A stretch of DNA of 64,000 nucleotides from Flavobacterium rivuli WB 3.3-2 = DSM 21788. Lineage in GTDB: Bacteria > Bacteroidota > Bacteroidia > Flavobacteriales > Flavobacteriaceae. Shown piece by piece: positions 25,534-35,696 of the stretch. Every line of letters begins with the position of its first letter. Position 1 is the stretch's first letter. The notes beneath the pieces are model-generated. The model saw nothing but the letters and a program-made list of their open reading frames with translations. It did no database searches and was not told where the DNA came from. The position numbers were made by a program, and so were the translations under genes. Location of the stretch: NCBI RefSeq assembly GCF_000378485.1, contig NZ_KB899966.1:620001-684000 (forward strand), given 5' to 3'.

Positions 25534-26551
25534 TATCACAAAAATAGTACGCCCTAATATCCTTAACCTTGAGCCTTATTCTTCGGCTCGGGATGAATTT
25601 GAGGGCAGCGAAGGTATTTTTATGGATGCTAACGAGAACCCCTTTGGCGACCTAAACCGCTACCCCGATCCGCTACAAAAAGCGGTGAAGCAAAAGCTAA
25701 GCGATGTAAAAGGTATTCCTGTAGAAAATATATTTTTAGGCAATGGCAGCGATGAGATAATCGATTTGTGTTTTCGTGTTTTTTGCGAACCGGCAAAAGA
25801 TAAGGCACTAACGTTTGTACCTACTTATGGCATGTATGAGGTTTCGGCAACCATTAATAATGTGGAGCTTGAAAAAATTCCTCTCAATGAAAAATTCCAA
25901 ATTAATACAGAGGATATAACACTAAATCTTTTAGACCCACTTGTAAAGGTCATTTTTATTTGCTCACCTAATAACCCTACCGGAAATTGCATTAAAGCAG
26001 TTGAATTTATCATTAAAAATTTTGGTGGTATTGTGGTGGTAGATGAAGCTTATATTGATTTTGCGGATGCCGAATCACTATCTAAAAAGTTAGATATATA
26101 CCCTAACCTTATTGTTCTGCAAACGCTTAGTAAAGCATGGGGACTGGCCGCAGCCCGTGTAGGCATTGCCTTTGCGGGTACAGCCGTTATTAAATACCTC
26201 AACAAAGTAAAGCCCCCCTACAATATTAGTACACTAAACCAAAGTGCTGCCTTGTACGCTTTGCAGGAAACCTCAAAGTTTGAATTGCAACGCAACATCA
26301 TCCTTCAGGAGAAAAGCAAGTTGCTGGCGGAACTTGAGAGCCTTGATTTTGTTATAAAAATATATCCGTCAGATACTAACTTCTTTTTAATTGTAGTAAA
26401 AGATGCAGATGCGATTTACAATAAACTGATAAGCAGTAAAATTATCATTAGGAACCGAAATAAAATAGTAAAAAACTGTCTGCGCATTACCATTGGCACC
26501 CCTGCCGAAAACGAAGCGTTACTGGCAGAACTAAAAAATATAACATTATGA
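25526..26551 (+). CDS. hisC: Histidinol-phosphate aminotransferase
   Basis: The product is 341 residues, a class I/II PLP-dependent aminotransferase. The PLP Lys lies in [14 protein letters not shown], the substrate region in [18 protein letters not shown], and the cofactor pocket in CSPNNPTGN and [10 protein letters not shown]. It converts imidazole acetol phosphate to histidinol phosphate with glutamate. It overlaps hisD by eight bases and hisB by four. Confidence 0.96.
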   Translation: MFDITKIVRPNILNLEPYSSARDEFEGSEGIFMDANENPFGDLNRYPDPLQKAVKQKLSDVKGIPVENIFLGNGSDEIIDLCFRVFCEPAKDKALTFVPTYGMYEVSATINNVELEKIPLNEKFQINTEDITLNLLDPLVKVIFICSPNNPTGNCIKAVEFIIKNFGGIVVVDEAYIDFADAESLSKKLDIYPNLIVLQTLSKAWGLAAARVGIAFAGTAVIKYLNKVKPPYNISTLNQSAALYALQETSKFELQRNIILQEKSKLLAELESLDFVIKIYPSDTNFFLIVVKDADAIYNKLISSKIIIRNRNKIVKNCLRITIGTPAENEALLAELKNITL

Positions 26552-27636
26552 AAAAAGTACTTTTTATAGACAGGGATGGAACGCTGGTTATAGAACCGCC
26601 CGTTGATTTACAGTTAGACAACCTTGAAAAACTGGAGTTTTTTCCCGGCGTTTTCCAGAACCTTGCAAAGATAGTTACCGAACTTGATTATGAACTTGTA
26701 ATGGTAACCAATCAGGATGGGCTTGGCACTGACTCCTTTCCCGAAGACACTTTTTGGCCTGCCCAGAATAAAACATTACAGGCATTTAAAAATGAAGGCA
26801 TTACCTTCTCTGAAATTATTATAGATAAAAGCTTTGCACACGAAAACCTCCCGTCGCGTAAGCCCGGCACTGCCCTGCTTACACACTATATTAAGGGCAA
26901 TTACGATCTTTCAAATTCTTACGTTATTGGCGACCGCCTTACCGATGTGCAACTGGCTCAAAATCTGGGCAGCAAGTCTATTTATATGGGAATGGAAACT
27001 GCACAGGCCGACTTAGTTACCCAAAGTTGGGAAACCATTTATAAGTTTTTAAAGGTTGTTCCAAGAACTGGGTCGGTAATAAGGATAACTAATGAAACTA
27101 ATATAGAAGTAGTTGTTAACCTTGATGGTACCGGAAAAAGCAGCATTAGTACAGGTTTGGCATTCTTCGACCACATGCTGGAGCAGCTGTCACGCCACGG
27201 CAATATAGACCTTGACATTAAGGTACAGGGTGACCTTGAAATTGATGAGCACCACACTATAGAAGACACAGCACTGGCTCTTGGCAATGCTTTTTTACAG
27301 GCCCTGGGCAGTAAGAAAGGCATAGAACGTTACGGGTTTTTACTCCCAATGGATGATTGCCTGGCACAGGTGGCGATAGATTTTGGGGGCAGGCCGTGGC
27401 TGGTTTGGGATGCTGATTTTAAGCGTGAAAAAATTGGGGAAATGCCAACTGAAATGTTTTTTCACTTTTTTAAATCGTTTAGCGATAATGCAAAATGCAA
27501 CCTCAACATAAAAGCCGAAGGTACTAACGAGCACCACAAAATAGAATGCATCTTTAAGGCTTTTGCCAAATCGATTAAAATGGCGGTGCAGCAAACCGAT
27601 AACTTTAATATACCCAGCACAAAAGGAACGTTATGA
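26548..27636 (+). CDS. hisB: Bifunctional histidinol-phosphatase / imidazoleglycerol-phosphate dehydratase
   Basis: The product is 362 residues. Residues 1-165 are a HAD phosphatase ([25 protein letters not shown]). Residues 175-362 are the dehydratase with its paired manganese motifs ([27 protein letters not shown]). The phosphatase loop that in E. coli binds zinc through three Cys and a His reads [14 protein letters not shown] here (residues 93-106) with no Cys, so that zinc site is absent. Such loops are common in Bacteroidetes HisB as far as I recall. It overlaps hisC by four bases. Confidence 0.96.
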   Translation: MKKVLFIDRDGTLVIEPPVDLQLDNLEKLEFFPGVFQNLAKIVTELDYELVMVTNQDGLGTDSFPEDTFWPAQNKTLQAFKNEGITFSEIIIDKSFAHENLPSRKPGTALLTHYIKGNYDLSNSYVIGDRLTDVQLAQNLGSKSIYMGMETAQADLVTQSWETIYKFLKVVPRTGSVIRITNETNIEVVVNLDGTGKSSISTGLAFFDHMLEQLSRHGNIDLDIKVQGDLEIDEHHTIEDTALALGNAFLQALGSKKGIERYGFLLPMDDCLAQVAIDFGGRPWLVWDADFKREKIGEMPTEMFFHFFKSFSDNAKCNLNIKAEGTNEHHKIECIFKAFAKSIKMAVQQTDNFNIPSTKGTL

Positions 27637-28211
27637 TAGCCATATTAAAATACAACGCAGGCAATACTAAATCTGTACAGAATGCCATACAGCGGTTGGG
27701 TTATGAGTGTATCGTGACCGATGATACTGCACAATTGCAAGCCGCTGATAAAGTTATTTTCCCCGGTGTAGGCGAAGCAGGATCTGCTATGGAGTATCTT
27801 AAAGCAAAAGGGCTGGACGTGGTTATAAAAAACGTGAAACAACCTGTTTTAGGAATATGTTTAGGGCTGCAATTAATGTGTACCGCATCGGAAGAAGGTG
27901 CCACCGAAGGCCTTGGTATTTTTGATGTATTGGTTAAAAAATTTCCTCCAAGAGGCATTGTGCCACACATGGGATGGAACAATTTCAATACCATAAATAG
28001 TCCACTATTTAAAGGAATTTCGATAGAAGACAACATTTATTTTGTGCACAGCTATTACGCAGAACTTTGTAATGATACCATTGCTCAATGCGATTACCTG
28101 CTCCCGTTTAGCGCGGCATTACAAAAAGACAACTTTTATGCTGTACAGTTCCACACCGAAAAATCGGGCGCTGTGGGTGAGCAGATACTTAAAAACTTTT
28201 TAGCCTTATGA
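27633..28211 (+). CDS. hisH: Imidazole glycerol phosphate synthase, glutaminase subunit
   Basis: The product is 192 residues, a class I glutamine amidotransferase. The nucleophile Cys lies in GICLGLQLM, and the catalytic His and Glu in QFHTEKSG. The opening [14 protein letters not shown] and [11 protein letters not shown] are typical. It feeds ammonia to HisF, encoded two genes on. It overlaps both neighbours by four bases, which favours balanced subunit production. Confidence 0.96.
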   Translation: MIAILKYNAGNTKSVQNAIQRLGYECIVTDDTAQLQAADKVIFPGVGEAGSAMEYLKAKGLDVVIKNVKQPVLGICLGLQLMCTASEEGATEGLGIFDVLVKKFPPRGIVPHMGWNNFNTINSPLFKGISIEDNIYFVHSYYAELCNDTIAQCDYLLPFSAALQKDNFYAVQFHTEKSGAVGEQILKNFLAL

Positions 28212-28921
28212 GAATTATTCCGGCCATAGATATCATCGACGGTAAGTGCGTACGCCTTACCAAGGGCGATTACAGCACACAAAAAACATATAACAACAAT
28301 CCTGTAGAAGTTGCTAAAGAGTTTGAAGCAGCGGGTATAAAATACCTGCATGTGGTAGACCTTGACGGGGCAAAATCGGGACATATTGTAAACCATAAAG
28401 TACTGAAGGCTATTACTAATGAAACTAATTTAATCATTGATTTTGGCGGTGGTGTAAAAACGGATACCGATTTAGAATTAGCTTTTAATAATGGAGCATC
28501 ACAAGTTACAGCAGGGAGCATCGCCGTTAAAAGTCCCGCCGTAGTATACCAATGGATTGAAACTTATGGTGCCGATAAAATTATATTAGGCGCCGACTGC
28601 ATGAACCGAAAAATAGCAATACAGGGCTGGCAGGACAACACCGAAATTGACGTGATCGATTTTATAACACTTTATAAATCTAAAGGTATTAGTACTGTAA
28701 TTTGTACCGATATTGCTAAAGACGGTATGTTGCTGGGCGCAGCTAATGAGTTGTATACCGATATCTTGAGTACTGTAAAAATTAACCTCATTGCAAGCGG
28801 TGGTATAGCCACAATAGATGATGTTTTGCAAATGCAGCAACTGGGTTGTAAAGGCGTAATTATTGGCAAAGCGATTTATGAAGGACGGATAACCCTAAAA
28901 CAACTGAGCGAACTATGCTAA
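28208..28921 (+). CDS. hisA: Phosphoribosylformimino-5-aminoimidazole carboxamide ribotide isomerase
   Basis: The product is 237 residues, a TIM barrel. The catalytic Asp of strand 1 is in [18 protein letters not shown] and the second, general-acid Asp in [11 protein letters not shown]. The phosphate sites IASGGIA and [11 protein letters not shown] are intact. It opens the ribose ring in the Amadori isomerisation. It overlaps hisF by seven bases. Confidence 0.96.
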   Translation: MRIIPAIDIIDGKCVRLTKGDYSTQKTYNNNPVEVAKEFEAAGIKYLHVVDLDGAKSGHIVNHKVLKAITNETNLIIDFGGGVKTDTDLELAFNNGASQVTAGSIAVKSPAVVYQWIETYGADKIILGADCMNRKIAIQGWQDNTEIDVIDFITLYKSKGISTVICTDIAKDGMLLGAANELYTDILSTVKINLIASGGIATIDDVLQMQQLGCKGVIIGKAIYEGRITLKQLSELC

Positions 28922-29667
28922 AGAAACGAATTATTCCGTGCTTTGATATTAAAGACGGGCGGGTTGTAAAAGGCATCAATTTTTTAGAATTGAGGGATGC
29001 CGGCGATGCGGTAGAAATGGCGGCACAGTATGCTAAAGCCGGTGCCGATGAACTGGTGTTCCTGGATATTACCGCCACACAGGAAAACAGGAAAACACTG
29101 GCAAGCCTTGTAGAAAAGATAGCTTCTGAAATTAATATACCTTTTACGGTGGGTGGCGGCATTAATTCGGTGGAAGATGCCGAAAGGCTGATACGCTGCG
29201 GTGCCGATAAGATAAGCCTTAACTCATCGGCAGTAAAAAACCCGGAACTGATCACTGCCATTGCGAATGCTTTAGGTACGCAGGCCGTAGTTGTAGCTAT
29301 AGATACTAAACTGGCAAACGGCAACTGGGAAGTGTACAGTAATGGAGGCCGGGTTGCAACAGGATTAGATACTGTGGCGTGGGCACAACAGGCAGAGGCA
29401 TTGGGCGCAGGCGAAATTTTGCTGACATCCATGCATAACGACGGTACAAAAAATGGCTTTGCCATAGCTATTACAAGCCAGGTTTGCAATGCGGTAAATA
29501 TTCCGGTAATAGCATCGGGAGGTGCAGGCAGCATGGAACATTTTAGAGACGTATTTACCCAAACCACCGCCACGGCAGCACTGGCAGCGAGTGTTTTCCA
29601 TTATGGCGAGATAGGCATACAGGAAATAAAGGATTATTTAAAGAACGAAAAAATTGCAGTACGATGA
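28915..29667 (+). CDS. hisF: Imidazole glycerol phosphate synthase, cyclase subunit
   Basis: The product is 250 residues, a TIM barrel paralogous to HisA. The key Asp residues lie in [17 protein letters not shown] and [15 protein letters not shown]. The usual CLDV is CFDI here, a mild change. The phosphate sites (VGGGI, IASGGAG) are intact. It uses ammonia from HisH to make imidazole glycerol phosphate and AICAR. Confidence 0.96.
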   Translation: MLKKRIIPCFDIKDGRVVKGINFLELRDAGDAVEMAAQYAKAGADELVFLDITATQENRKTLASLVEKIASEINIPFTVGGGINSVEDAERLIRCGADKISLNSSAVKNPELITAIANALGTQAVVVAIDTKLANGNWEVYSNGGRVATGLDTVAWAQQAEALGAGEILLTSMHNDGTKNGFAIAITSQVCNAVNIPVIASGGAGSMEHFRDVFTQTTATAALAASVFHYGEIGIQEIKDYLKNEKIAVR

Positions 29668-30257
29668 AAGTAGATTTTAATAAAGGAAATGGCTTGGTGC
29701 CGGTAGTAATCCAGGATAATATAAGCCTTAAAGTATTAATGCTTGGATACATGAATGAAGAAGCATTGGCAAAGACAAAAGCTAAAGGTTTGGTAACATT
29801 TTATAGCCGCAGCAGGAATGAGTTATGGACAAAAGGAGAAACATCCGGTAACTACCTGCATGTAAAGGAAATTTTTGAAGATTGCGATAATGATACCCTA
29901 CTTGTAAAAGCAACACCCGATGGCCCAACCTGCCACACAGGCAGCGAAACCTGTTTTAAAGAAAACAGCGGCAAAGGATTTTTGTACCAACTTGAACAAA
30001 CTATTGATGAACGTATAATCAACGATTCTGAAAAATCGTATACTAACGACCTGTTTAAAAGGGGCATTAATAAAATGGCTCAAAAAGTGGGTGAAGAAGC
30101 TGTAGAACTAGTAATTGAAGCCAAAGACAATAACGACGATTTATTTAAAAATGAAGCTGCCGATTTACTGTATCACTTTCTTATCCTCCTGAGGGCTAAG
30201 AATATGAAACTTGAAGATATAGAGGCCATTTTGAAGGATAGGAATACTTCTAAATAA
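29664..30257 (+). CDS. hisIE: Bifunctional phosphoribosyl-AMP cyclohydrolase / phosphoribosyl-ATP pyrophosphatase
   Basis: The product is 197 residues. The HisI domain (about 1-105) carries [24 protein letters not shown] and the metal-binding [13 protein letters not shown]. The HisE domain (about 110-197) carries the helical [16 protein letters not shown] and [14 protein letters not shown] segments. It performs steps two and three of the pathway. It is the last gene of the his operon. I saw no hairpin terminator in the 146 bases after it. Confidence 0.96.
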   Translation: MKVDFNKGNGLVPVVIQDNISLKVLMLGYMNEEALAKTKAKGLVTFYSRSRNELWTKGETSGNYLHVKEIFEDCDNDTLLVKATPDGPTCHTGSETCFKENSGKGFLYQLEQTIDERIINDSEKSYTNDLFKRGINKMAQKVGEEAVELVIEAKDNNDDLFKNEAADLLYHFLILLRAKNMKLEDIEAILKDRNTSK

Positions 30258-30403
30258 TATCCTGATATTGACAATTTAAACACATTGTTAATTTTTTAAA
30301 TCCTGTATCAAATAATCCTTAAAAAATTATCATTAAATTATGATGACCTCACTATTGTAAAGAGTAATTTCGAATATTATATCTTACTATATACTCAATT
30401 ACA

Positions 30404-31492
30404 ATGATACAAACCCAGAAGCTGCCGTTTTACGCAAAATTTGCCTTTATACTCATCATTATTATTTGCCTTACGGGCATGTATTATTATGGTCAAAGCC
30501 TTATTTCCCCGGTGTTAATGGCACTTCTTTTTGCAATACTTTTGCGCCCCATATCAGCTTTTTTAACCAATAAGGCACGTATACCCCATACGCTTTCGTG
30601 CATACTAACGGTATTTTTATTTGTGTTATTCTTTGGCCTGATATTCTATTTTATAACTACGCAGGTTGCTGTAATGGCCGATGACTGGGACAAGATAAAA
30701 TCGAACCTCAACCAGCATTACACCAACCTACAGGCATATATAAATGAAACATTTTCTCTATCCAAAGCAGAGCAGGACAAGATGGTAGACAAAGCCACGA
30801 GCGACTCTATGAGTACTGGTAAAGATATGGTAAGTACAACGGTGATGTCATTTAGTGACTCTGTAGTAAATATGGTGCTTATCCCTATTTACATGTTCCT
30901 CATACTATTGTACAGAACCCACTTTGTAAAATTTTTCTGTATGCTGTTTAAAGAAAAATACCATACTAAATTGCAGGACATACTGCATACCATAAAAATT
31001 TCGGTGCAAAGCTATATCGTAGGTTTGTTGTTTGAGTTTGTAATTGTATCGGTATTAACAGCCGTGGGCCTTATGATCATTGGGGTTAAATATGCCATAC
31101 TGCTGGGTGTTATAACAGGGTTATTAAACTTAATACCCTACATAGGCATTCTTATTGCCGGTGTGTTAACCGTTATAGCCTCGTTAACCGGCACAAGCGA
31201 CCTTACCGTTATAATCGGTATTTTAGTAGTGAATATTGTGGTTCAGATAATCGATAATAATATACTGGTTCCTATGGTAGTTAGCAGTAAAGTAGAGATA
31301 AATTCTATTGCATCAATTGTAGGTATAATCTTCTTTGGGCTCATAGGCGGCATATCAGGAATGTTCCTGGCCATCCCGCTTATGGCTATTGCCAAAGTAA
31401 TATTCGACAGGATCGATTCTCTCAGGCCCTGGGGTTATTTATTAGGCGACGATTTGCCAAAATCATTCTCCTGGAAAATCAAACGTTCCTAA
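30404..31492 (+). CDS. AI-2E family transporter (PerM/YdiK-like permease)
   Basis: The product is 362 residues with about eight membrane helices: two pairs in the N-terminal third, a polar loop (about 95-150), and a C-terminal cluster. The family segment GVITGLLNLIPYIGILIAGV lies near residue 235 and NNILVPMVVSSKVEINSI near 285. The family includes exporters and Na/H antiporters as well as the autoinducer-2 protein that named it, so the cargo is not known. It is separated from hisIE by 146 bases, so it may have its own promoter. Confidence 0.88.
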   Translation: MIQTQKLPFYAKFAFILIIIICLTGMYYYGQSLISPVLMALLFAILLRPISAFLTNKARIPHTLSCILTVFLFVLFFGLIFYFITTQVAVMADDWDKIKSNLNQHYTNLQAYINETFSLSKAEQDKMVDKATSDSMSTGKDMVSTTVMSFSDSVVNMVLIPIYMFLILLYRTHFVKFFCMLFKEKYHTKLQDILHTIKISVQSYIVGLLFEFVIVSVLTAVGLMIIGVKYAILLGVITGLLNLIPYIGILIAGVLTVIASLTGTSDLTVIIGILVVNIVVQIIDNNILVPMVVSSKVEINSIASIVGIIFFGLIGGISGMFLAIPLMAIAKVIFDRIDSLRPWGYLLGDDLPKSFSWKIKRS

Positions 31493-31519
31493 ATTTCGTA
31501 TATACCATAAAAAGCCTTT

Positions 31520-32341
31520 ATGCGTGTTTTACTCTCAATATTTATAGTGTTGTTATGCTTTGGTATAATAAGTTGTTCTGTTACCAAAAAGAAGGATGTT
31601 GCTTACTTAAAAACCAATGAAACAGCACCTAAACTAAATGTATTTAGTTCTAAAAAAGGTAAAAAAATGCCGGTATTAATTTTTGTGCACGGCGGTAACT
31701 GGAATACAGGCAGTAAAGACCAATATGGTTTCTTTGGTCGGAATTTTGCGCACAAAGGCGTAGTAACTTTAATTCCTGATTATACCTTAAGCCCTTCGGC
31801 AGATTACAATACCATGACTGAGCAAATTGCCGCTGTTATACAATGGACCAAACAGAATATTGCCCAATATAACGGCGATCCCAACCAGGTATTTATTACC
31901 GGACATTCGGCGGGCGGGCATTTGGGTGCATTGGCAGTAATGAACCCAAAATACGGGATAAACCCAACAGATATTAAAGGGATTATCCTTAATGATGCCG
32001 CCGGACTGGATATGAAACATTACCTTGAACAATATCCTCCCACTACCGAGAATGATTATACAGCAACCTGGAGCAGCAGCCCTAAAGTATGGCAGGAGGC
32101 ATCGCCCATTTATTTCCTGAATGCCAAAACGCCGCCTTTTTTGATTTACACGGGCAATAAAACATACGAGTCTATTAAAGAGGCTAACCAGCGTTTCCTT
32201 ACAGCACTGCATACGTTCCAGCCAGATGTTACCCCTATCCGCATCAATAAAAAACATGTACCTATGATTGTACAATATGTATGGCCGTGGAGTAACCGGT
32301 ACGGTGAGGTTATCAATTTTATTGCCAGACATAAAAAGTAA
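31520..32341 (+). CDS. Alpha/beta-hydrolase lipoprotein (BD-FAE-like)
   Basis: The product is 273 residues. A lipoprotein signal ends at Cys19 (GIISCSV). The esterase core shows the oxyanion motif FVHGGNW, the nucleophile elbow GHSAGG and a probable catalytic His in NKKHVPM. This is the layout of HSL/BD-FAE-type carbohydrate or steryl esterases. It is expected at the inner face of the outer membrane or the periplasm. It starts 27 bases after the permease gene. Confidence 0.82.
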   Translation: MRVLLSIFIVLLCFGIISCSVTKKKDVAYLKTNETAPKLNVFSSKKGKKMPVLIFVHGGNWNTGSKDQYGFFGRNFAHKGVVTLIPDYTLSPSADYNTMTEQIAAVIQWTKQNIAQYNGDPNQVFITGHSAGGHLGALAVMNPKYGINPTDIKGIILNDAAGLDMKHYLEQYPPTTENDYTATWSSSPKVWQEASPIYFLNAKTPPFLIYTGNKTYESIKEANQRFLTALHTFQPDVTPIRINKKHVPMIVQYVWPWSNRYGEVINFIARHKK

Positions 32342-32403
32342 TTTGGCAAATCTGTCCAAATGCATACCTTAGCGGTATGGCGCTATCCCGAAGAAAAACA
32401 GGC

Positions 32404-33345
32404 ATGAAAAAAATTTACAAACAGTTAGGCTATACGCTGCTGTTTGTATTTGTGGTAATGAATGTAATTACCTTTTTCCATGCGTATAAATTTACCCATT
32501 TTAGCGATAGTGGTACTCCAAAAATAAAACCTGAACAACTTACCGCTTCTCAAAAAGCGGGGATATTGTTTTTTGGTGTCAATAATCCAAAGCCGGTCAA
32601 TACGCAATTCCCAACCCAGAAATACACAACACTTCATCTTAAAAGCAATGTTGAAATTGAATGCTGGAGTATTAGAGTACCTAATTCTAAAGGTACCATA
32701 ATAATATTTCATGGTTATGCCGGAGAGAAATCGCAGATGATTGATAAATCGGACGAATTTGTAAAAATGGGGTATAGTACCTTGCTGGTCGATTTTATGG
32801 GATCGGGCGGCTCTGAAGGCAACCAGACCACCATTGGCTATCTTGAAGCCGAAGAAGTTAAAACTTGTTTTGAATATTTAACCCAGCAGGGCGAAAAGAA
32901 TATTTACTTATTTGGTACCTCAATGGGAGCTGTAGCCATACTAAAAGCAATTGATGATTATAATATAAACCCTAAAGCAATTATACTTGAGTGCCCTTTT
33001 GGTACTATGTATAAAACAGTTTGTGCCCGCTTTAATGTTATGGGAGTACCTACGGTACCTATGGCAGGGATGCTTATGTTTTGGGGCGGACTACAAAACG
33101 GTTTCTGGGCGTTTAGCCATAATCCTGAAACGTATGCCAAAAGTGTACTCTGCCCCACCCTGTTAATTTATGGCGAGCAGGACAGGCGTGTGAGCCGTGA
33201 AGAAATAGATACTATTTACAAAAACTTACAGGGAGCAAAAGAACTCAAAACCTATCCGTTAGCTGGACACGAAAACTACCTCAATAAGTATAGAGAACAA
33301 TGGATTAACAATGTAAGATATTTTTTAGCCAATAATAATAAATAA
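32404..33345 (+). CDS. Alpha/beta hydrolase with N-terminal membrane anchor
   Basis: The product is 313 residues from the ATG at 32404 (MKKIYKQLGY); the frame is open from 32377, but the later start gives a normal membrane anchor at about 8-28. The hydrolase core has IIFHGYAGEKSQM, the elbow GTSMGA, the acid region YGEQDRRV and the catalytic His in LAGHENYL. It resembles the BAAT/serine-aminopeptidase-type hydrolases. The substrate is unknown. A strong bidirectional terminator follows. Confidence 0.8.
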   Translation: MKKIYKQLGYTLLFVFVVMNVITFFHAYKFTHFSDSGTPKIKPEQLTASQKAGILFFGVNNPKPVNTQFPTQKYTTLHLKSNVEIECWSIRVPNSKGTIIIFHGYAGEKSQMIDKSDEFVKMGYSTLLVDFMGSGGSEGNQTTIGYLEAEEVKTCFEYLTQQGEKNIYLFGTSMGAVAILKAIDDYNINPKAIILECPFGTMYKTVCARFNVMGVPTVPMAGMLMFWGGLQNGFWAFSHNPETYAKSVLCPTLLIYGEQDRRVSREEIDTIYKNLQGAKELKTYPLAGHENYLNKYREQWINNVRYFLANNNK

Positions 33346-33346
33346 A

Positions 33347-33382
33347 AAAAGGGAATCCGTAAGTAACCGGATTCCCTTTTTT
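33347..33382. terminator. Bidirectional terminator between the hydrolase and sucD
   Basis: AAAAGGGAATCCG (33347-33359), an eight-base loop and CGGATTCCCTTTT (33368-33380) form a 13-bp perfect stem. The genes on either side converge on it. Confidence 0.92.
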
Positions 33383-33399
33383 ATTATTATGAAGAAAAA

Positions 33400-34272
33400 T
33401 TATCCTAATATTTCTTTTACTTTTTTTCCTATTTCAGCAGGAGAATCAACTACATGGATACCGTTTTCTCTCATGATGCGTTTTTTAGCTTCGGCAGTAT
33501 CATCTGCACCGCCTACAATTGCACCTGCATGGCCCATTGTACGGCCTTTAGGAGCAGTCTCACCAGCTATAAAGCCAACAACCGGTTTACGGTTACCATC
33601 TTCTTTAACCCACTTCGCAGCATCAGCTTCAAGCTGTCCGCCTATTTCACCTATCATAATGATAACTTCAGTTTCAGGGTCATTCATTAGTAATTCAACA
33701 GCTTCTTTAGTAGTAGTACCAATAATTGGGTCGCCACCTATACCAATAGCCGTTGTAATACCAAGGCCTTGTTTAACAACCTGGTCTGCCGCTTCATAAG
33801 TAAGAGTACCTGATTTAGATACAATACCTACAGTACCTTTTTTAAACACAAAGCCTGGCATAATACCTACTTTAGCCTCACCCGGAGTAATAACACCCGG
33901 ACAGTTAGGGCCTATTAGTCGGCAATCTTTATCTTGTATATAGTCATAAGCTTTAATCATGTCTGCAACAGGGATACCTTCAGTAATAGTAATAATTACT
34001 TTAATACCAGCCTCAGCAGCTTCCATAATTGCATCCGCAGCAAAAGCAGGCGGAACGAATATAATAGTAGTATCGGCACCTGCAATATCAACAGCATCTT
34101 TAACTGTGTTAAATACAGGAAGGTCAAGATGTGTAGTTCCACCTTTACCCGGTGTAACACCACCTACAACATTAGTACCATATTCTATCATTTGGGTAGC
34201 ATGGAAAGTACCTTCGGTACCTGTAAAACCCTGTACAATTATTTTGGAATCTTTATTAACTAAAACACTCAT
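33400..34272 (-). CDS. sucD: Succinyl-CoA synthetase, alpha subunit
   Basis: The product is 290 residues, full length. It carries the CoA-binding Rossmann fold ([19 protein letters not shown] split by a loop), the GPNCPGVI segment and the phospho-His in [11 protein letters not shown]. It makes succinate, CoA and a nucleoside triphosphate from succinyl-CoA in the TCA cycle. The beta subunit gene sucC is not adjacent, so the two subunits must be encoded at separate loci. It is monocistronic here. Confidence 0.96.
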   Translation of the reverse strand: MSVLVNKDSKIIVQGFTGTEGTFHATQMIEYGTNVVGGVTPGKGGTTHLDLPVFNTVKDAVDIAGADTTIIFVPPAFAADAIMEAAEAGIKVIITITEGIPVADMIKAYDYIQDKDCRLIGPNCPGVITPGEAKVGIMPGFVFKKGTVGIVSKSGTLTYEAADQVVKQGLGITTAIGIGGDPIIGTTTKEAVELLMNDPETEVIIMIGEIGGQLEADAAKWVKEDGNRKPVVGFIAGETAPKGRTMGHAGAIVGGADDTAEAKKRIMRENGIHVVDSPAEIGKKVKEILG

Positions 34273-34306
34273 GATATATTTTTTATTAATTTTCTTATTT
34301 GCGATA

Positions 34307-34314
34307 CAAAAATA
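34307..34314 (-). promoter_or_regulatory. -7 box of sucD
   Basis: On the minus strand TATTTTTG matches TAnnTTTG, 34 bases before the ATG. A TTTA lies about 20 bases upstream in the -33 place. Confidence 0.6.
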
Positions 34315-34399
34315 GGGTTTTTAAGTGATACCCATAAAGCTTTTTTTGATTTTTTGCACAATATCATTTAAAGAATTTTCTGTACAATCAGCGGTAATA

Positions 34400-34762
34400 C
34401 TAATCTAAATGACTCATAACATAGCCCCTGTAAAGCAGGTTATCTTTAAGCTCCCAGATAGCCATTGAGTGCGATAAAACGATCTCGTCATACGGGTTAT
34501 CTTTTGTTTTTACATAGTTAGTGTACCGTACAGATACTGTATTGCCTTCTTCTATAATGTGGCTAATCTCTAAGCGAAGGCTTGCATAGTTACCTTTTGT
34601 TTGCCTCGCAAATGTAATAATTTCCCTACTGTCTATTTCTATATATCCCCTTGTGCTATACCATTGTATATACAAATTTTGGTGCACATACATAGTAATC
34701 CCAACAGGATCTATAAGTGCATCATAATATGCCAGAACAACTTCTTTGGGAGACATTTTCAT
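34400..34762 (-). CDS. NTF2/SnoaL-like protein
   Basis: The product is 120 residues, one alpha+beta cone fold of the nuclear transport factor 2 superfamily. The opening helix SPKEVVLAYYDALI, the central FARQTKGNYASLRLEISHIIEEGNTVSVRY split over 50-80, and the closing strands support this. No active-site Asp/His pair can be named. It starts two bases after the second lpxD gene and ends that transcript. Confidence 0.7.
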   Translation of the reverse strand: MKMSPKEVVLAYYDALIDPVGITMYVHQNLYIQWYSTRGYIEIDSREIITFARQTKGNYASLRLEISHIIEEGNTVSVRYTNYVKTKDNPYDEIVLSHSMAIWELKDNLLYRGYVMSHLD

Positions 34763-34764
34763 TG

Positions 34765-35688
34765 TTACTTCTCAAATATTTCGGGTAAACGCCTTACAAG
34801 TGCCATTTGTTTCATAGTGGTACGTGCCTCCTGTGCCGGGGTTCCCCAATACACTTTACCGCCTTCTAACGATTTACTAACGCCGGACTGCGCAAGAAGC
34901 ACCGCTTTGGCACCTATGGTAAGTCCGCTTGCCATACCTACCTGGCCCCATATTGTAACTTCATCTTCTATAATAATACAACCCGCAAGCCCGGTTTGAG
35001 AGGCAATAAGGCATTTTTTACCTATAACCGTATCATGGCCTACATGTACCTGGTTGTCTATCTTAGTACCTTCGCCTATGGTGGTATCTCCGCTCACACC
35101 TTTGTCTATAGTACAGGCAGCACCTATGCCCACGTTGTCTTTTATAACAACACGGCCACCGGATAGTAACTGGTCAAAACCTTCAGCACGCTTTTTATAA
35201 TAAAAGGCATCGGCTCCTATAACGGTACCGGAATGGATGATAACATTGTTGCCAATAACGGTATTATCATAAATAGATACATTGGCATGAATAACGCAAT
35301 TTTTTCCAATGGTAACATTGTTACCCACAAAAGCATTGGGCTGAATAATGGTACCCTCACCTATTTGCGCTGATAAGGATATTGCTGCATCAGACGATTG
35401 AAAAGGCCTGAAGTTTCTGGTAAGCTTATTAAAATCCCTGAAAGGGTCATCTGATATAAGCAGTGCTTTACCTTGCGGGCAATCTACTTTTTTATTGATA
35501 AGCACTATTGTCGCTGCCGACTGTAATGCCTTATCATAATATTTTGGGTGGTCTACAAATACAATATCTCCCGGCTCTACCACATGAATTTCGTTCATGC
35601 CGTGTACAGGGAAGTTATCATCGCCCACATATTCACTGCCTATAATTTCGGCAATTTCTTTAAGTGAATGTACTTTAGGAAATTTCAT
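34765..35688 (-). CDS. lpxD: LpxD-like N-acyltransferase, second paralogue
   Basis: The product is 307 residues. The N-terminal uridine-binding-like domain (about 1-100) precedes a left-handed beta-helix of hexapeptide repeats. The region HVGHDTVIG holds the equivalent of the catalytic His. It would acylate UDP-3-O-acyl-glucosamine, or a related amino sugar, in lipid A synthesis. It is 39 residues shorter than the other LpxD at 39900 and more diverged. Two LpxD paralogues are common in Flavobacteriia. A separate substrate or acyl chain is possible. Confidence 0.82.
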   Translation of the reverse strand: MKFPKVHSLKEIAEIIGSEYVGDDNFPVHGMNEIHVVEPGDIVFVDHPKYYDKALQSAATIVLINKKVDCPQGKALLISDDPFRDFNKLTRNFRPFQSSDAAISLSAQIGEGTIIQPNAFVGNNVTIGKNCVIHANVSIYDNTVIGNNVIIHSGTVIGADAFYYKKRAEGFDQLLSGGRVVIKDNVGIGAACTIDKGVSGDTTIGEGTKIDNQVHVGHDTVIGKKCLIASQTGLAGCIIIEDEVTIWGQVGMASGLTIGAKAVLLAQSGVSKSLEGGKVYWGTPAQEARTTMKQMALVRRLPEIFEK

Positions 35689-35696
35689 AATTATTG

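Noticed and set aside
28860..29573. 237-codon minus-strand frame inside hisF
   Set aside because: It is antisense of a complete HisF barrel with low-complexity Ser/Ala composition.
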